Shown here piece after piece: positions 43,143 to 52,023 of a DNA stretch of 64,000 nucleotides. The DNA comes from Dactylosporangium sucinum (GTDB taxonomy: Bacteria; Actinomycetota; Actinomycetes; Mycobacteriales; Micromonosporaceae): positions 1 to 64,000 of the forward strand of contig NZ_BMPI01000050.1 in assembly GCF_014647515.1 (NCBI RefSeq), read 5' to 3'. The translations under genes were made by a program, and so were the position numbers. Position 1 is the stretch's first letter. Every line of letters begins with the position of its first letter. The notes beneath the pieces were generated by a model, which had not been told where the DNA came from, searched no databases, and saw only the letters and a list, made by a program, of their open reading frames with translations.

Positions 43143-43885
43143 ACACCGGCACCGCCGAAACCGCACCGGTCCTCGTCGAGTGGCACGATGACGTGGCGCT
43201 CGTGACGATGCATCGCCCGGCGAAGCGCAATGCGCTGAGCCGGGCCATGGCCGAGCAGCTGACGGCGGCGATGCGCTCATGCCAGGAAGCGGGCGCCATC
43301 GTGCTGACCGGAGCCGACCCGGCGTTCTGCGCCGGCATGGACCTCGCGGAGGCCGACAAGGAGGGCTACATCACGCCGTCCTGGATCGTGCACACGTTCT
43401 ACGAGTCGGTGGTTCCGCTGGTGGCGGCGGTGAACGGGCCGGCGATCACCGCGGGGCTCGAGATCGCCCTCGCCGCGGACTTCATCCTGGCCTCCGAGCG
43501 AGCCGTGTTCGCCGACACCCACGGGCTCGTCGGTGCGGTGCCGGGCGGCGGCATCACGGTGCACCTGGCCGAGCGCACGACGACGGGCTTCGCCCGGCAG
43601 ATGAGCCTCACCGGTATGCAGGTGGACTCGGCGACCGCGCTGCGCACCGGCCTCGCCAACGAGGTCTACCCCCACGCCGAGCTGCTGCCCGCCGCCCTCG
43701 GCGTGGGCAGGCGGATCGCCGCGATGCCACGCGCCGCCTCCCGCGCCGTCAAGCGGATGTACGACGAGGTCGACGGTCTGCGCATGAACGCCGGGCTGGA
43801 GCGGGAACGCGAGCTCTTCGCCGCGTTCACTGCGACGTCGGCCGCCGACTTCGCCGGCTTCCACCGGCGCATCCGGTCCAAGTGA
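43139..43885 (+). CDS. enoyl-CoA hydratase/isomerase (crotonase)
   Basis: This 248-aa crotonase has AFCAGMDLAEAD and NGPAITAGLEIALAAD. Both usual glutamates are missing (FADTHGLVGAVPGGG), so simple hydration is doubtful; isomerisation or C-C cleavage is possible. The C-terminal helix carries AMPRAASRAVKRMYDE. The ATG overlaps the LLM stop (ATGA), so it is the last member of the three-gene plus operon. Confidence 0.9.
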   Translation: MNTGTAETAPVLVEWHDDVALVTMHRPAKRNALSRAMAEQLTAAMRSCQEAGAIVLTGADPAFCAGMDLAEADKEGYITPSWIVHTFYESVVPLVAAVNGPAITAGLEIALAADFILASERAVFADTHGLVGAVPGGGITVHLAERTTTGFARQMSLTGMQVDSATALRTGLANEVYPHAELLPAALGVGRRIAAMPRAASRAVKRMYDEVDGLRMNAGLERERELFAAFTATSAADFAGFHRRIRSK

Positions 43886-43900
43886 CCCCGCCGTCGGAGG

Positions 43901-44638
43901 CTACAGACGAGCGGTCCGTCCCCCGTCGACCGCCAGCACCTGGCCGGTGACGATGCCGGCCTCGGGCGCCAGGAAGTAGTCGATGGCGCGGGCGACCTCG
44001 ATCTCGCGAACCGCGCGCGCGAACGGCACGCCGGCCAACCACTGGGCGCGATCCTCGGTGTTCGTGTCCTTGCCCAGCATCGCCTTTTCCATGACGCCCG
44101 GCGCGACGCAGTTGACGGTGATCCGGTAGGGCGCCAACGCGACGGCGGCCTGCCGCGTCAGGGCGATCACGCCACCCTTGGACGCGGAGTACGCGGCGTG
44201 CGTCGCATTCCCGCGCAGCCCGACGATGGAAGCCACGTTGACGATCCGGCCGCCGCCGGACCGGCGCAGCGCGGGCGCGACCGCGGACATCCCGAGGGCC
44301 AGGCCGATCACGTTGACGTCGAGGACTCTCCGCCACTCAGCCACGTCAACGTCGAGGACCGAGTCGGGGCCGTCGGTGACCGTCGCGGCCACGTTGACGA
44401 GTGCGTCCACGCCACCGAACCGGTCGCGGGCCTGCGCCACCGCGTCGCACCACGAGCCGGGATCGGTCACGTCGAGCACCGTCGCGATCGCGTCGTGGCC
44501 GCGGCCCGCCAGACCCTGCGCCACCGCCGACGGATCGTTGATGTCGGCGCAGACGACCCGCTTCCCCGACTCGGCCAGCAACGAACAGACTTCCTGACCC
44601 ATGGCACCGGCGGCGCCGGTCACGAGCACGACGCTCAT
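43901..44638 (-). CDS. SDR family oxidoreductase
   Basis: This 245-aa SDR has TGAAGAMG (7-14), NVAA replacing NNAG (82-85), Ser137 and Tyr150-x3-Lys154. It resembles FabG and 3-hydroxyacyl-CoA dehydrogenases. NVAA is rare but keeps the hydrophobic contacts. It is a single gene, convergent with the crotonase operon and divergent from the SDR at 44722, with a palindrome between. Confidence 0.9.
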   Translation of the reverse strand: MSVVLVTGAAGAMGQEVCSLLAESGKRVVCADINDPSAVAQGLAGRGHDAIATVLDVTDPGSWCDAVAQARDRFGGVDALVNVAATVTDGPDSVLDVDVAEWRRVLDVNVIGLALGMSAVAPALRRSGGGRIVNVASIVGLRGNATHAAYSASKGGVIALTRQAAVALAPYRITVNCVAPGVMEKAMLGKDTNTEDRAQWLAGVPFARAVREIEVARAIDYFLAPEAGIVTGQVLAVDGGRTARL

Positions 44639-44680
44639 CGCGCAACGTCCTTCCGTCGAACGGGTGCGGTCCCGATCGAC

Positions 44681-44698
44681 ATCATAGATACCTATGTT
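44681..44698. promoter_or_regulatory. candidate operator CATAG-N4-CTATG
   Basis: ATCATAGATACCTATGTT carries an exact 5-bp inverted repeat CATAG (44683-44687) / CTATG (44692-44696) with a 4-bp spacer, the same spacing as at 12782. It lies between divergent SDR genes (starts 44638 and 44722). Confidence 0.5.
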
Positions 44699-44721
44699 GA
44701 CGATGACGAGAGGGGTGGGTA

Positions 44722-45501
44722 GTGTGTGAGCGCATGGCGGGAGGTCGAGGGTTGCAGGGGTCAACGTTCTTCGTGACCGGTGGCAACACCGGCATCGGCC
44801 TCGCGACCGCCAAGCTCTTCGCGAGCCACGGCGCGAATATCGCCATCCTCTCGCTCGGCGCCGACCTCAACGCAGCGGCGGAGCGCGAGATCAGCGAGCT
44901 CGGCGTCGAATGTCTCGCCATCACCGGAGACGTCACCAAGCGCGACGACGTGGAGGACGCGGTCGAGCGGGTGGTCGCCCGCTTCGGGCGCCTCGACTAC
45001 GCGTTCAACAACGCCGGCATCCCCCAGCGTCCCTCGTACATCGGCGAACAGAGCGAAGAGGAGTTCGACACCCTGGTCGCCGTGGACATCAAGGGCGTCT
45101 GGCTCGCGATGCGCTACGAGATCCCCGCGATGCTGGCCGGCGGACGCCCGGGCGCGATCGTCAACTCCGCGTCGGCCGCCGGCATCAAGGCGCCCTACCG
45201 CCAGCTCATCTACGCCGCCTGCAAGCACGCGGTCGTCGGCCTGACCAAGGGCGCGGCGTTCGACCATGCGGCCGACGGCATCCGGGTCAACGCGATCGCG
45301 CCCGGCATCGTCAACACGGAGATGATCCGGCGGTACGCCGAAGCGAACCCGGACCACTGGGACCAGGTCCTGGAGCAGCACATCATGGGAACGACCGCCG
45401 AGCCCGAGGACGTGGCGGCGGCGGTGCTCTTCCTGTGCCGCGACGCCGCCAAGACGACCGGCACTGTCTTCACGATCGACTCGGGCCGGCTCCTCTACTG
45501 A
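44722..45501 (+). CDS. SDR family oxidoreductase
   Basis: This 259-aa SDR has TGGNTGIG (19-26), FNNAG (95-99) and Tyr164-x3-Lys168 (YAACKHAV). The GTG at 44722 has GAGAGGGG 6 bp upstream; the ATG at 44734 is a weaker alternative. It closely resembles the SDR at 46049 (shared FVTGGNxGIGLATA, then YAFNN), so the two look like a local duplication with an NTF2-like gene between. Expected to act on successive or related alcohols. Confidence 0.9.
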   Translation: MCERMAGGRGLQGSTFFVTGGNTGIGLATAKLFASHGANIAILSLGADLNAAAEREISELGVECLAITGDVTKRDDVEDAVERVVARFGRLDYAFNNAGIPQRPSYIGEQSEEEFDTLVAVDIKGVWLAMRYEIPAMLAGGRPGAIVNSASAAGIKAPYRQLIYAACKHAVVGLTKGAAFDHAADGIRVNAIAPGIVNTEMIRRYAEANPDHWDQVLEQHIMGTTAEPEDVAAAVLFLCRDAAKTTGTVFTIDSGRLLY

Positions 45502-45516
45502 CTTCGGGAGGCAGCA

Positions 45517-46014
45517 GTGCAATCCGACCCACGCCTGCAGGAGGCGCTGGACTACGTCGGCATCATCCGTGTCATCTCGTTGTACTCCCTCGGCCAGGAC
45601 GGGCACCAGCGCGACAACGCGATCCTCGAGCACTGGGACCGGGTGTTCGCGCCGGACGCGACCACGGACTACTCCGCCGCCGGGGCGCCTGTGTGCTCGT
45701 ACCGTGAGCTGGCAGTGTGGATGCGGGGCGCGAATGGCAGGCCCGGCCGGATGTCGCGCTACGTCGGCTGGCAGCACATGCTGAGCATTCCCGTCGTCAC
45801 CGTCGACGGGGACCGTGCGCACGCACGCACCGACTTCGCCGCGGTCCATCAGCTGCGGACCGACGGCCCCGGCGGCGCCCGGTCCGAGTCCCACGGCGCC
45901 TTCCACGACGACCTCGCCCGTGGCAAGGCCGGCTGGCGGATCACGCATCGCCGGCTGGAGGTCTACTTCGGCAACGAGCTGCACACCGTCAACCCGATGC
46001 TCCCCGCCCGCTGA
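45517..46014 (+). CDS. SnoaL/NTF2-like fold protein
   Basis: This 165-aa alpha+beta-cone protein starts with the helix DPRLQEALDYVGIIRVISLYSLGQD and ends with ITHRRLEVYFGNELHTVNPM. It is longer and more acidic than the copy at 11134, with only fold-level similarity. Possible roles are isomerase, dehydratase or a small subunit. It lies 15 bp after one SDR and 34 bp before its paralogue, indicating co-expression. Confidence 0.83.
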   Translation: MQSDPRLQEALDYVGIIRVISLYSLGQDGHQRDNAILEHWDRVFAPDATTDYSAAGAPVCSYRELAVWMRGANGRPGRMSRYVGWQHMLSIPVVTVDGDRAHARTDFAAVHQLRTDGPGGARSESHGAFHDDLARGKAGWRITHRRLEVYFGNELHTVNPMLPAR

Positions 46015-46048
46015 GCCGCTCGCTCACCAACGAGACAGGACCCTGGAG

Positions 46049-46801
46049 ATGTCGCTGCACGGCAAGTCGTTGTTCGTCACCGGTGGCAACGCGGGCATCG
46101 GCCTGGCCACCGCCCTCGAGTTCGCGGCGCGGGGGGCCGACATCGCGATCTACGCACGGCGGGCCGACAAGAACGAGGAAGCCAAACAGGAGATCGAGAA
46201 GGCCGGCGTCCGCTGCATCACGTTCACGGCCGACGCCACCGACGAGGCGAGCATCGCCGGCGCCGTCGACGAGACCGTCAAGACGTTCGGCGGGCTGCAC
46301 TACGCGTTCAACAACGTCGGCGTCAGCCAGCGCGGGACACCGGTCGTCGACCTGTCCGTCGACGAGTACGAGTACCTGATGGACGGCAACGTAAAGTCCA
46401 CGTTCCTGGCCATGAAGCACGAGATCCCGGCCATCCTGGCGACGGGGCGGGGCGGCGCGATCTGCAACAACGCCTCGGCCTCCGGGATTGCGCCGGTGGC
46501 CCAGCAGGCGTTGTACGGCGCGGCGAAGTTCGGCGTCATCGGCCTGACCAAGGCGGTGGCGCTGGAGTACGCCAAGGACGACCTCCGCGTCAACGTCGTC
46601 TGCCCCGGTGCCACGACCGGTGACATGTTTCTGCGCTTCCGCGAGGAGTTCCCGGAGCACGCGGAGAAGGCCGCCGCCGCGCACCCAATGGCGCGGATCG
46701 GGCTGCGCGAGGAGGTCGCCCGGGCCGTCCTGTTCCTGTGCACCGGCGCCACGTTCACCACCGGGCTGGCCTTCACCGTCGACGGCGGCCGCAGCCTCTG
46801 A
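46049..46801 (+). CDS. SDR family oxidoreductase, paralogue of 44722 gene
   Basis: This 250-aa SDR has TGGNAGIG (11-18), FNNVG (87-91) and Tyr156-x3-Lys160 (YGAAKFGV). GGAG is 4 bp before the ATG. NNVG replaces the usual NNAG. The C-terminal FTVDGGRSL is standard. It shares a distinctive opening with the SDR at 44722, consistent with tandem duplication and divergence. Confidence 0.9.
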   Translation: MSLHGKSLFVTGGNAGIGLATALEFAARGADIAIYARRADKNEEAKQEIEKAGVRCITFTADATDEASIAGAVDETVKTFGGLHYAFNNVGVSQRGTPVVDLSVDEYEYLMDGNVKSTFLAMKHEIPAILATGRGGAICNNASASGIAPVAQQALYGAAKFGVIGLTKAVALEYAKDDLRVNVVCPGATTGDMFLRFREEFPEHAEKAAAAHPMARIGLREEVARAVLFLCTGATFTTGLAFTVDGGRSL

Positions 46802-46816
46802 CTCGGGAGGAGCCAT

Positions 46817-47482
46817 ATGGAACAGCAGCGTCCCCGCGTTCTCGTCGTGGGCGGGACCGGCACCATCGGTCGAGCCGTCACCGAGTGCCTCGCGGACTCC
46901 TACGAGGTGATCGTCGCGGCCCGAGGTGGTGGCGACGTCCAGGTCGACGCCTCCGCGCTCGACTCCATCCACGCGATGTTCGCCGCCGTGGGGACGGTCG
47001 ACGCGATCGTGTCGGCGTTCGGCCGGGCCGTGACGGGCGGGGTCGGGGCCCTGTCGACGTCCGACATCGAGGCGACCTTCACCGGCAAGGTGTTGCCACA
47101 GCTCAACCTCGCCCGGGTCGGGCTGGGTCATGTTCGCGACGGCGGCTCGATCACGCTGACCAGCGGGGTGCTGAGCAAGGAGCCGGTTGCCGGGTTCGCG
47201 GCCGTCGGGATGGCCAACGGCGCCATCGACGGATTCTGCCGGGCAGCCGCGGCCGACCTCGGCGATCGGGTCCGCATCAACTGCGTGAGCCCGGTGTTCG
47301 TGCTCGAGTCGGGACCCGATCGGCAGCGACTGGGGCTCGACGACTCGCTGCTGCAGACTGCGGCGGAGACCGCGCTCGCCTATCGCACGGCGATCGAGAG
47401 CGGGCTGAGCGGCGTCAACTTCGATCCGCGCCAGGCCCGGGCCGGGCATCCCGCAGCCGCGCAAGCACCCGATCGGGCGTGA
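46817..47482 (+). CDS. atypical short SDR lacking YxxxK
   Basis: This 221-aa SDR-fold protein has VVGGTGTIGRAV (10-21) for the nucleotide. The usual Tyr and Lys are replaced in FAAVGMANGAIDGF, where Val130 and Asn134 sit at the expected positions. This matches the small SDR subfamily annotated as short-chain dehydrogenase with the NGAI motif. It may use another base, or may act as a reductase with different chemistry. It ends inside the convergent molybdenum gene with a 68-bp overlap. Confidence 0.85.
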   Translation: MEQQRPRVLVVGGTGTIGRAVTECLADSYEVIVAARGGGDVQVDASALDSIHAMFAAVGTVDAIVSAFGRAVTGGVGALSTSDIEATFTGKVLPQLNLARVGLGHVRDGGSITLTSGVLSKEPVAGFAAVGMANGAIDGFCRAAAADLGDRVRINCVSPVFVLESGPDRQRLGLDDSLLQTAAETALAYRTAIESGLSGVNFDPRQARAGHPAAAQAPDRA

Positions 47483-49652
47483 TGGGCAGCTCGCGGAACC
47501 GCACGCCGGTCGCGTGAAAGACGGCGTTGGCGATGGCCGCCGGGACGCCGATGGCGCTGATCTCCCCCACGCCCTTGACGCCGAACGAGTTGGCCGACAG
47601 GTCGGGCTCGTCGATGAACCGCACGGTGATGCTCGGGACGTCCGGGTTCGTGGGGACGTGGTATGTGGCGAGGTCCCGGGTCACGAATCGCCCGCTGCGC
47701 TCGTCGAGGATCGTCTCCTCGGTGAGCGCCATTCCAAGGCCGAAGACCACGCCGCCGTACACCTGGTTGGTGGCGAGCTTCGGGTTCACGACCCGGCCGA
47801 CGTCGTGCACGCTGACGAAGTCGGTCACCCGCACCTCGCCCAGATCGCGGTCGACCCGGACCTTGCAGTACTGGGCTCCGAAGGAGTTCAGCTCGACCGG
47901 GCCACCGACGCCCAGGTTGTCCGCGATGGTGCCGGTCAGCAGCTCGGACCGGCCCTCGACCGCAATCTTCCGGCGCCCACTCAGTCGCACGATGTCACCC
48001 AGCGGGATCCTCTGCTCGGCCAGGTCGGCCGGCGAACCGCCGCTGGCCGTGAGCACTCGGACCACCTCCGCCCGAAGTCGAGCGACGGCGGCCTCGATCG
48101 CCGCGCCGACGCTCGCCGTGGTCTTGGAGCCCGACGCCATCGCCCCCTCGGGCAGGTCGCTGTCCCCGAGGACCACCGTGACAGCCTCGGGCCGCACGCC
48201 GAGCAGCTCGGCGACCAGCTGGGCCATGATCGTGGCGGTGCCGGTGCCGATGTCGTGGACTGCCGACGCCACGGCCACCTCGCCGTCGGCCGTCAGCGAG
48301 ATCCGGGCCGAGCACGGGGCGGTGTTCGCCGGATAGGTTGCGGTCGCCATGCCGTAGCCGACCAGGAAGTTGCCGTCGGCCATCGTGCCCGGCACTGGTG
48401 AGCGCTCGTTCCAGCCGATGAGTTCGGCGCCGAGGTCGTAGCACTCGCGCAGGCGCTTGCACGAGAACGGTTTGCCGGACACGGGGTGGACGTCGGCGTG
48501 GTTGCGGTGGCGCAGCGCGACCGGGTCGACGCCGGCCCGGTGCGCCAGCTCGTCGAGCGCCGACTCGAGCGCGAAGACGCCGGGCGCCTCGCCGGGCCCC
48601 CGCATCGGCAGGGGCGCGGGGAGGTTCAGCCGCGCGATGTCATGCGAGATCGCGATGTTCGGGCACGCGTACAGATAGCGGGTCACGAGCGCGGCCGGCT
48701 CGCAGTAGCTGTCGGTCAGGCTCGTGTGCGTCGTGACGTGGTGGCGAAGGGCGACGAGCGCGCCGTCGCGGTCGGCGCCGACCGCCAGCCGCTGCACGGT
48801 GGCGGGGCGATGCCCGGTCGACGTGAACAGCTGCTTGCGCGTCAGCACGAGCTTGACGGGTCGCCCGACCCGCCGGGCGGCCAGCGCGGCCAGCGCGACG
48901 TGCGACCACGGGAACGTCTTGGCACCGAAGCCACCGCCGACGAAGGGCGAGACGATGCGGACGCATTCGCGCGCAATGCCCAGGCGGCGGGCGACGACGT
49001 TGCGGCTGCCGATGACGTGCTGCGTCGTGTCGAAGAGCGTGAGGTCGTCCCCGTCCCATGCGGCGACCACGCCGTGCGGCTCCATGGGGTTGTGGTGCTC
49101 GATCGGGGTCCGGTACTCGAGATCCAGACGGATCGGCGCCGCCGCCAGCGCGGTGGCGGGATCACCGTCGACGGCGTTGAGCCTGCTGCCGAAGTAGAAG
49201 CTGTCGGGCGCTGGGAAGGGCGGCACCGCGCCGAGTTCGCTCGACGGCTCGTCCGGGATGTGGGAGACCGCCACCAGTTCGGCCCCGTGGACGGCCCGCT
49301 CCAGGGTGTCGGCGACGACGACGGCGACGTGCTGGCCGTCGTGCCGGATGCGGCCGGACTGCAGCGGAGCGACCTCATCGCCGGGCACCTCGCCGGTGAA
49401 CAGATCCTTGGGGATGTCGAACATCCGGTCCGCATTGGCGTGGGTCAGGACCGCGAGCACCCCGGGCGACGACTCGGCCGCTGCGGTGTCGATGTGCGTG
49501 ACGGCGCCGCCGGCGGCGGTGCTCTGCACGACGACGGCGTAGGCGAGGTCCGGCAAGGTGTTGTCGGCGGCATAGCGGGCCTGGCCGGTTACCTTGGCGC
49601 GACCGTCGTAGCGGTCGACGGAGCGGCCGATGGCCGAGCGCGGTTCGGTCAC
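47415..49652 (-). CDS. molybdenum-cofactor subunit, xanthine-dehydrogenase family (PaoC-like)
   Basis: This 745-aa large subunit binds Moco and carries out hydroxylation or aldehyde oxidation. It contains VGGGFGAKTFPW, MRGPGEAPGVFALE and the catalytic Glu697 in GVKGVGEIS. Lengths and motifs fit PaoC/YagR better than CoxL. The GTG at 49652 overlaps the FAD-subunit stop (GTGA). With the next two genes it forms the S-M-L set of a hydroxylase. No Moco insertase gene is within view. The C-terminal 68 bp overlap the convergent SDR. Confidence 0.94.
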   Translation of the reverse strand: MTEPRSAIGRSVDRYDGRAKVTGQARYAADNTLPDLAYAVVVQSTAAGGAVTHIDTAAAESSPGVLAVLTHANADRMFDIPKDLFTGEVPGDEVAPLQSGRIRHDGQHVAVVVADTLERAVHGAELVAVSHIPDEPSSELGAVPPFPAPDSFYFGSRLNAVDGDPATALAAAPIRLDLEYRTPIEHHNPMEPHGVVAAWDGDDLTLFDTTQHVIGSRNVVARRLGIARECVRIVSPFVGGGFGAKTFPWSHVALAALAARRVGRPVKLVLTRKQLFTSTGHRPATVQRLAVGADRDGALVALRHHVTTHTSLTDSYCEPAALVTRYLYACPNIAISHDIARLNLPAPLPMRGPGEAPGVFALESALDELAHRAGVDPVALRHRNHADVHPVSGKPFSCKRLRECYDLGAELIGWNERSPVPGTMADGNFLVGYGMATATYPANTAPCSARISLTADGEVAVASAVHDIGTGTATIMAQLVAELLGVRPEAVTVVLGDSDLPEGAMASGSKTTASVGAAIEAAVARLRAEVVRVLTASGGSPADLAEQRIPLGDIVRLSGRRKIAVEGRSELLTGTIADNLGVGGPVELNSFGAQYCKVRVDRDLGEVRVTDFVSVHDVGRVVNPKLATNQVYGGVVFGLGMALTEETILDERSGRFVTRDLATYHVPTNPDVPSITVRFIDEPDLSANSFGVKGVGEISAIGVPAAIANAVFHATGVRFRELPITPDRVLARLRDARPGPGADRS

Positions 49653-50635
49653 GGTCGGCTCGCCGCCGTCTCGAGCGCGCGGACGAGCGCGCCCTTCGCC
49701 AACCCGATCTTGTAGCCGTTGCGGCGACCCGCGACCGCACCGGCCAGGGCCGCCTCCGCCGCGTCCTCGTACGCCGACCGGGTGGCCTGCGCGCCGGCCA
49801 GGACCGCCTCGGCCGCCGTGGCCCGCCACGGCCGGGTGGCGATGTTCCCCAAGGCGATGCGGGCCGAGCGGATGGTCCGGCCGTCATCGTCGAGGTCGAG
49901 GCCGGCGGCCGCCGAGGCGAGGCCGAACGCGTATGTCGCCCGATCGCGCACCTTGACGTAGGACGCCCGCCGCGCCTCGGGAACGTCCCGCAGCACGATC
50001 CCGGTGATGACGTCGCCCTGTTCCAGGATCGTCTCCCGGGCCGCCACGGCCGGGGCCAGGTGCAGCTCGGTGAGCGGCACGCGGCGGCTGCGGCCGTTGC
50101 GGTGCACCACGACCACGGCGTCGAGGGCGGTCAGCGCGGTGGCCGCGTCCGAGGGGTACACCGCGATGCACCGGTCGGTGGTCCCCAGCACCGCGTGGAA
50201 GCGGTCGATCCCCCCGATGGCCTGGCACCCGGAGCCGGGGACGCGTTTGTTGCACGGCACCGACAGGTCCCGCAGGTACGGGCACCGCGTGCGCTGCAGC
50301 AGGTTGCCGCCGACGGTTGCCATGTTCCGCAACTGCCCGCTCGCGCCGGCGAGCAGCGCCTCGGCCAGCATCGGGAAGCGGCTCCTGATTGCGGGGTGGC
50401 GGGCGAGCGCGCTCATGGTCACGAGCGTGCCGACCACGATCGACCCGCCCGAGACCACCGTGTCACGCAGCGGCAGGCGATTGAGGTCGATCAGGAGGTT
50501 CGGGGCGAGCACGCCCTCCTTCATGAGATCGACGACCGTGGTGCCGCCCGCGACGAACATCGCGTCGGGCCGGGACGCGGCGAGCCTCGAAGCCTGCTCG
50601 AGCGACGTGGGGGCGGCGTAGGCGAAGTCCTTCAT
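49649..50635 (-). CDS. FAD subunit with [4Fe-4S] insertion (PaoB/YagS-like)
   Basis: This 328-aa CO-dehydrogenase-flavoprotein-like subunit has VAGGTTVVDLMKEG and NMATVGGNLLQRTRCPYLRD. Cys118, Cys128, Cys137 and Cys156 match the four-Cys insert that holds a [4Fe-4S] cluster in PaoB/YagS (HCR-type subunits also have one). This suggests an aldehyde oxidase, or a relative acting on aromatic or CoA substrates. The ATG at 50635 overlaps the FeS subunit stop. Confidence 0.92.
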   Translation of the reverse strand: MKDFAYAAPTSLEQASRLAASRPDAMFVAGGTTVVDLMKEGVLAPNLLIDLNRLPLRDTVVSGGSIVVGTLVTMSALARHPAIRSRFPMLAEALLAGASGQLRNMATVGGNLLQRTRCPYLRDLSVPCNKRVPGSGCQAIGGIDRFHAVLGTTDRCIAVYPSDAATALTALDAVVVVHRNGRSRRVPLTELHLAPAVAARETILEQGDVITGIVLRDVPEARRASYVKVRDRATYAFGLASAAAGLDLDDDGRTIRSARIALGNIATRPWRATAAEAVLAGAQATRSAYEDAAEAALAGAVAGRRNGYKIGLAKGALVRALETAASRP

Positions 50636-51120
50636 CGCGAGTCCCGCCCCGCAGCGCGTCTGATGGCCGTGACGATGTTGGGATACGCGCCGCATCGGCA
50701 CAGGTTGCCGCCCATCGCCTCCTTGAGCGCGCCGTCGTCGTCCGGCACGCCTTCGGCGAGCAGGCCGACCGCCGACATGATCTGCCCGGACGTGCAGAAC
50801 CCGCACTGCAACCCGTCGCACTCCACGAACGCCCGCTGCATCGGGTGCAGGTCTCCGTCGGCGGCCGCCAGCCCCTCGATCGTGGTGATCTGCGATCCGT
50901 CCCGCATGACGAGCAGCGTCAGGCAGCTCAGCACGCGGGCGCCGTCGACGAGCACCGTGCACGCGCCGCACTGGCCGTGGTCGCAGCCCTTCTTGGTCCC
51001 GGTCAGCCCGAGCCGCTCCCGCAAGGCGTCGAGCAGCGTCGTGCGGGCCTCCACCTCCAGCGTGTGGCCGGCCCCGTTCACCGTGACGGACACCGCCACT
51101 CCGGTCGCGCCATCAAGCAC
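50632..51120 (-). CDS. [2Fe-2S] subunit of molybdenum hydroxylase (PaoA-like)
   Basis: This subunit of up to 162 aa has two clusters: ferredoxin-type Cys46, Cys51, Cys54, Cys66 (CDHGQCGACTV) and helical Cys106, Cys109, Cys141, Cys143 (CGFCTSG, then CRCGAYP). No Tat signal is present, unlike E. coli PaoA, so the enzyme is likely cytosolic. The GTG at 51120 is the longest choice and overlaps the dehydrogenase gene; a GTG at 51099 is an alternative. It passes electrons from Moco to FAD. Confidence 0.9.
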   Translation of the reverse strand: MLDGATGVAVSVTVNGAGHTLEVEARTTLLDALRERLGLTGTKKGCDHGQCGACTVLVDGARVLSCLTLLVMRDGSQITTIEGLAAADGDLHPMQRAFVECDGLQCGFCTSGQIMSAVGLLAEGVPDDDGALKEAMGGNLCRCGAYPNIVTAIRRAAGRDSR

Positions 51121-52021
51121 GGGAGTCCCGGCCGTTGTGGGCGAGGACGGCGGCCGCGAGCCGGTCGTCGCCGCCCAGCTCCAGCCGGAGCCCGGACAGC
51201 CGCACGGCATGGGCCTGCAACTCGAATCCGATGGTGAAGCTGCGCGCGCCACACATCTGGACGAGCTCGGGGACCAGCTTGGCGGCGCCGTCCGCGGCAT
51301 ACGACGCGGCCAGGTCGAGATCGCGGCTCTCGCCGGTGAACGCGGCCTCCCGCACCGTCCAGCGGGTCGCCTCCGCGGTCACCGCCGCGTCGGCGAGCCG
51401 GTGCCGAAGCGCTTGGAAGAACGCCAACGGCTTGCCGAACTGCTTGCGGGTGCGCAGGTGCTCGGCGGTCCGGGCGACCGCGGTCGCGGCGTTCCCGGCG
51501 ATCTCCGCCGCGTTGGCGAGCCGCCACAGCGAACGCAGGCGACCGCCGTCACCGATGCGCTCCGTCCGGGCGGTGCCGTCGAGGTCGACGCGACCGTACG
51601 GGTAGCCGTAGCTCGACCGCACCGGCGCGATCCGCTCGGGCTCGACCCGGGTGAGGAATGCGTCGTCACCGTCGAGCAGCACGAGCGAGGAGGCGACGGT
51701 GGCGAATCGGACCGGGCCTGGCCGCCCCCAGTCAGCGACCGCGACCGGACCGGGCGGGAGGGCTACCTCGGCCCCGAGCACGGCACGCAACCCGAAGGTG
51801 GTGGCCGTGCCGACCTCGGCCAGGTACTCGGCCACGATGGCCCGCTCCAGCAGCTCGGCGGCGGACAGGTCGACCCGCTCCTGGAGCGCCTCGTCGAGCT
51901 GCGCGTCGTACTTGCCGTCGCGCGAGAGGTCCTGCGCCCGCAGCAGGCCACCGGTGCCGGCCACGGTCGCCTTGACGGATTCCAGCAGCGCGGCCTGCGC
52001 CGGTGTGAGGTCGAAGTCCAT
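51113..52021 (-). CDS. short acyl-CoA dehydrogenase subunit
   Basis: This 302-aa FadE-like protein is shorter than usual (360-400). It retains RTRKQFGKPLAFFQALRHRLADAA for FAD and dimer contacts. The catalytic Glu segment FTWEHD is replaced by FTIGFELQ, so the base is Gly. It lies 2 bp after another acyl-CoA dehydrogenase, and the pair probably forms an alpha2beta2 enzyme in which one subunit lacks the base. The ATG at 52021 is clear. Co-expression with the Mo hydroxylase suggests linked steps. Confidence 0.9.
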   Translation of the reverse strand: MDFDLTPAQAALLESVKATVAGTGGLLRAQDLSRDGKYDAQLDEALQERVDLSAAELLERAIVAEYLAEVGTATTFGLRAVLGAEVALPPGPVAVADWGRPGPVRFATVASSLVLLDGDDAFLTRVEPERIAPVRSSYGYPYGRVDLDGTARTERIGDGGRLRSLWRLANAAEIAGNAATAVARTAEHLRTRKQFGKPLAFFQALRHRLADAAVTAEATRWTVREAAFTGESRDLDLAASYAADGAAKLVPELVQMCGARSFTIGFELQAHAVRLSGLRLELGGDDRLAAAVLAHNGRDSRA

Positions 52022-52023
52022 GG

